In this document: piece by piece, positions 33,528-34,271 of the stretch | How positions within the stretch are numbered: the first letter of the stretch is position 1 | How the letters are laid out: every line of letters starts with the position of its first letter | Source of the DNA: Lysobacterales bacterium | GTDB lineage: Bacteria > Pseudomonadota > Gammaproteobacteria > Xanthomonadales > Xanthomonadaceae | Direction of reading: 5' to 3' | Assembly: GCA_017302135.1 (NCBI GenBank) | Contig: JAFLDZ010000030.1 | Coordinates: 1 to 34,271 of the forward strand | Length of the DNA stretch: 34,271 nucleotides | Program-made: the position numbers and the translations under genes | The notes under the pieces: generated by a model | Told to the model about the DNA's origin: nothing | What the model saw: the letters and a program-made list of their open reading frames with translations, nothing else | Databases searched by the model: none

Positions 33528-33719
33528 CGGTCTAGTCGTCCGTCAGGGGGCCTTGCGGACGACTTCGTTGTGTCACGCCTTGACCTGCCGGCCGCACCTC
33601 GCGTGCGGATGGGGGCAGGCAGTGCGTGTGCACACGGATGCGGGGGCAACCGCACAGTGCCGCCAGCGGTATTCCAGCAGCGGTATTTCAATCACAACGC
33701 GTCATGGAGAGAGAAAGCT
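33528..33719 (+). promoter_or_regulatory. structured 5' leader of the second M4 gene
   Basis: The leader of about 185 bases contains CCGCAC pairing with GTGCGG (33592-33608) enclosed by CCTGC and GCAGG, then TGCGG pairing with CCGCA around GGGCAA at 33640-33654. The block GGGGGCAACCGCA (33642-33654) is shared with the first leader. The ribosome site GGAGAGAG precedes the GTG at 33720. Confidence 0.5.
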
Positions 33720-34271
33720 GTGAATCGATATCGATATTTCAATGTACTGGCCGCCGCGACCGCGCTGGCTTTGGTGACCACGGGGGCTTCTGCCGCCGGT
33801 CGCGCCGACCTCCATCGTGAGGATATGGCGCGGGTCAAGCAGAGCAACGCCGCCATCGCCGCGTCCGGAGCGGTGAACATGGTCCATTCCCGCCACGAAC
33901 AAGCGCTCGGCCTGGACGCCGATTCGCGTCTGTTCCTGCTCGATCGCAAAACCGATCTGGGCGTGCGCAACCACCGCTACCAGCAGACCTTCCGCGGCCT
34001 GCCGATCTTCGGCGAACACGTCATCGTCAATGAAGATGAAAGCGGCAATATCCGCACCCTGTTCGGCCAGAAAGTCACCGGCCTCGCCAGCGAAATTCCC
34101 GCCGGCAAACCGCGCTTGAACAGCAACTCCGCGCTGCTGATCGCCAAGAGCGCCGGCCTGGGCAATCGCGTCGGCTTCATGCGCACCGCCGCCGAAAAAT
34201 CGGAATTGATGATCTATGTCGACGACAGCGGTCGCGCGCACAAGGCGTACGTCGTGTCGTACTTCGCCGAC
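33720..34271 (+). CDS. second tandem M4 metalloprotease, 5' part only
   Basis: The window ends after 184 codons, all in the signal peptide and propeptide. It starts with GTG and reads MNRYRYFNVLAAATALALVT then TGASAAGRADLHREDMARVK, parallel to the first M4 gene. About the first 77 codons differ at roughly 20 residues, but from 34061 to the window end the two copies differ at only one of 211 bases. This pattern of a divergent start and almost identical propeptide indicates gene conversion or a recent partial duplication. The catalytic part lies beyond the window. Its promoter and leader are also copies of the first gene's. Confidence 0.9.
   Translation, partial: MNRYRYFNVLAAATALALVTTGASAAGRADLHREDMARVKQSNAAIAASGAVNMVHSRHEQALGLDADSRLFLLDRKTDLGVRNHRYQQTFRGLPIFGEHVIVNEDESGNIRTLFGQKVTGLASEIPAGKPRLNSNSALLIAKSAGLGNRVGFMRTAAEKSELMIYVDDSGRAHKAYVVSYFAD

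Overview
The window is GC-rich chromosomal DNA, most likely from Lysobacter or a close relative in the Xanthomonadaceae. This rests on recognisable families rather than on any search: thermolysin-like M4 proteases with a pre-peptidase C-terminal domain, a PhaZ7-type polyhydroxybutyrate depolymerase, a TonB-dependent receptor, a muramidase whose tail resembles the XVIPCD signal of Xanthomonadales type IV secretion effectors, and many small lipoproteins. No rRNA, tRNA or CRISPR array was seen.

Layout. 1-2.2 kb: a small secreted protein and two adjacent lipoproteins. 2.3-5.0 kb (minus): a compact three-gene operon of SPFH/SHOCT protein, double zinc-ribbon membrane protein and small membrane protein, resembling the YdjI/YdjG part of the Bacillus PspA-YdjGHI envelope-stress operon. 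5.1-12.3 kb: housekeeping and metabolic genes (VOC protein, M13 peptidase, YihG-like acyltransferase, methyltransferase, YehS/DUF1456, RluF-like pseudouridine synthase, M14 carboxypeptidase), with a decayed fragment of a lipoprotein paralogue at 7.9 kb. 12.4-14.8 kb: a small secreted protein followed by a GH24 muramidase with RTX-like repeats and a Q-rich tail, a candidate immunity/effector pair. 15.3-17.1 kb: an AT-rich NACHT NTPase gene, clearly foreign in composition and a candidate anti-phage gene. 17.1-23.1 kb: secreted lipase, TetR regulator, Tat-lipoprotein FAD oxidase and PhaZ7-like depolymerase, punctuated by three repeat elements with perfect 31-36 bp terminal inverted repeats and by a dense palindrome cluster. 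23.3-27.6 kb: an unknown cytosolic protein, a Gly-rich membrane protein, a stand-alone GyrB-like ATPase half, a membrane methyltransferase and two small membrane proteins. 27.6-30.8 kb: a TonB-dependent receptor divergent from SufT. 31.0-34.3 kb: two tandem M4 protease genes (the second cut by the window end) that share an almost identical promoter, structured leaders, GTG starts and a converted propeptide segment.

The window is rich in exported degradative functions (lipase, PHB depolymerase, proteases, muramidase), which fits a predatory or saprophytic lifestyle. The most unusual points are the putative T4SS muramidase with its candidate immunity gene, the AT-rich NACHT gene, the GyrB N-terminal half without TOPRIM, the terminal-inverted-repeat elements, and the duplicated promoter/leader architecture of the M4 proteases.
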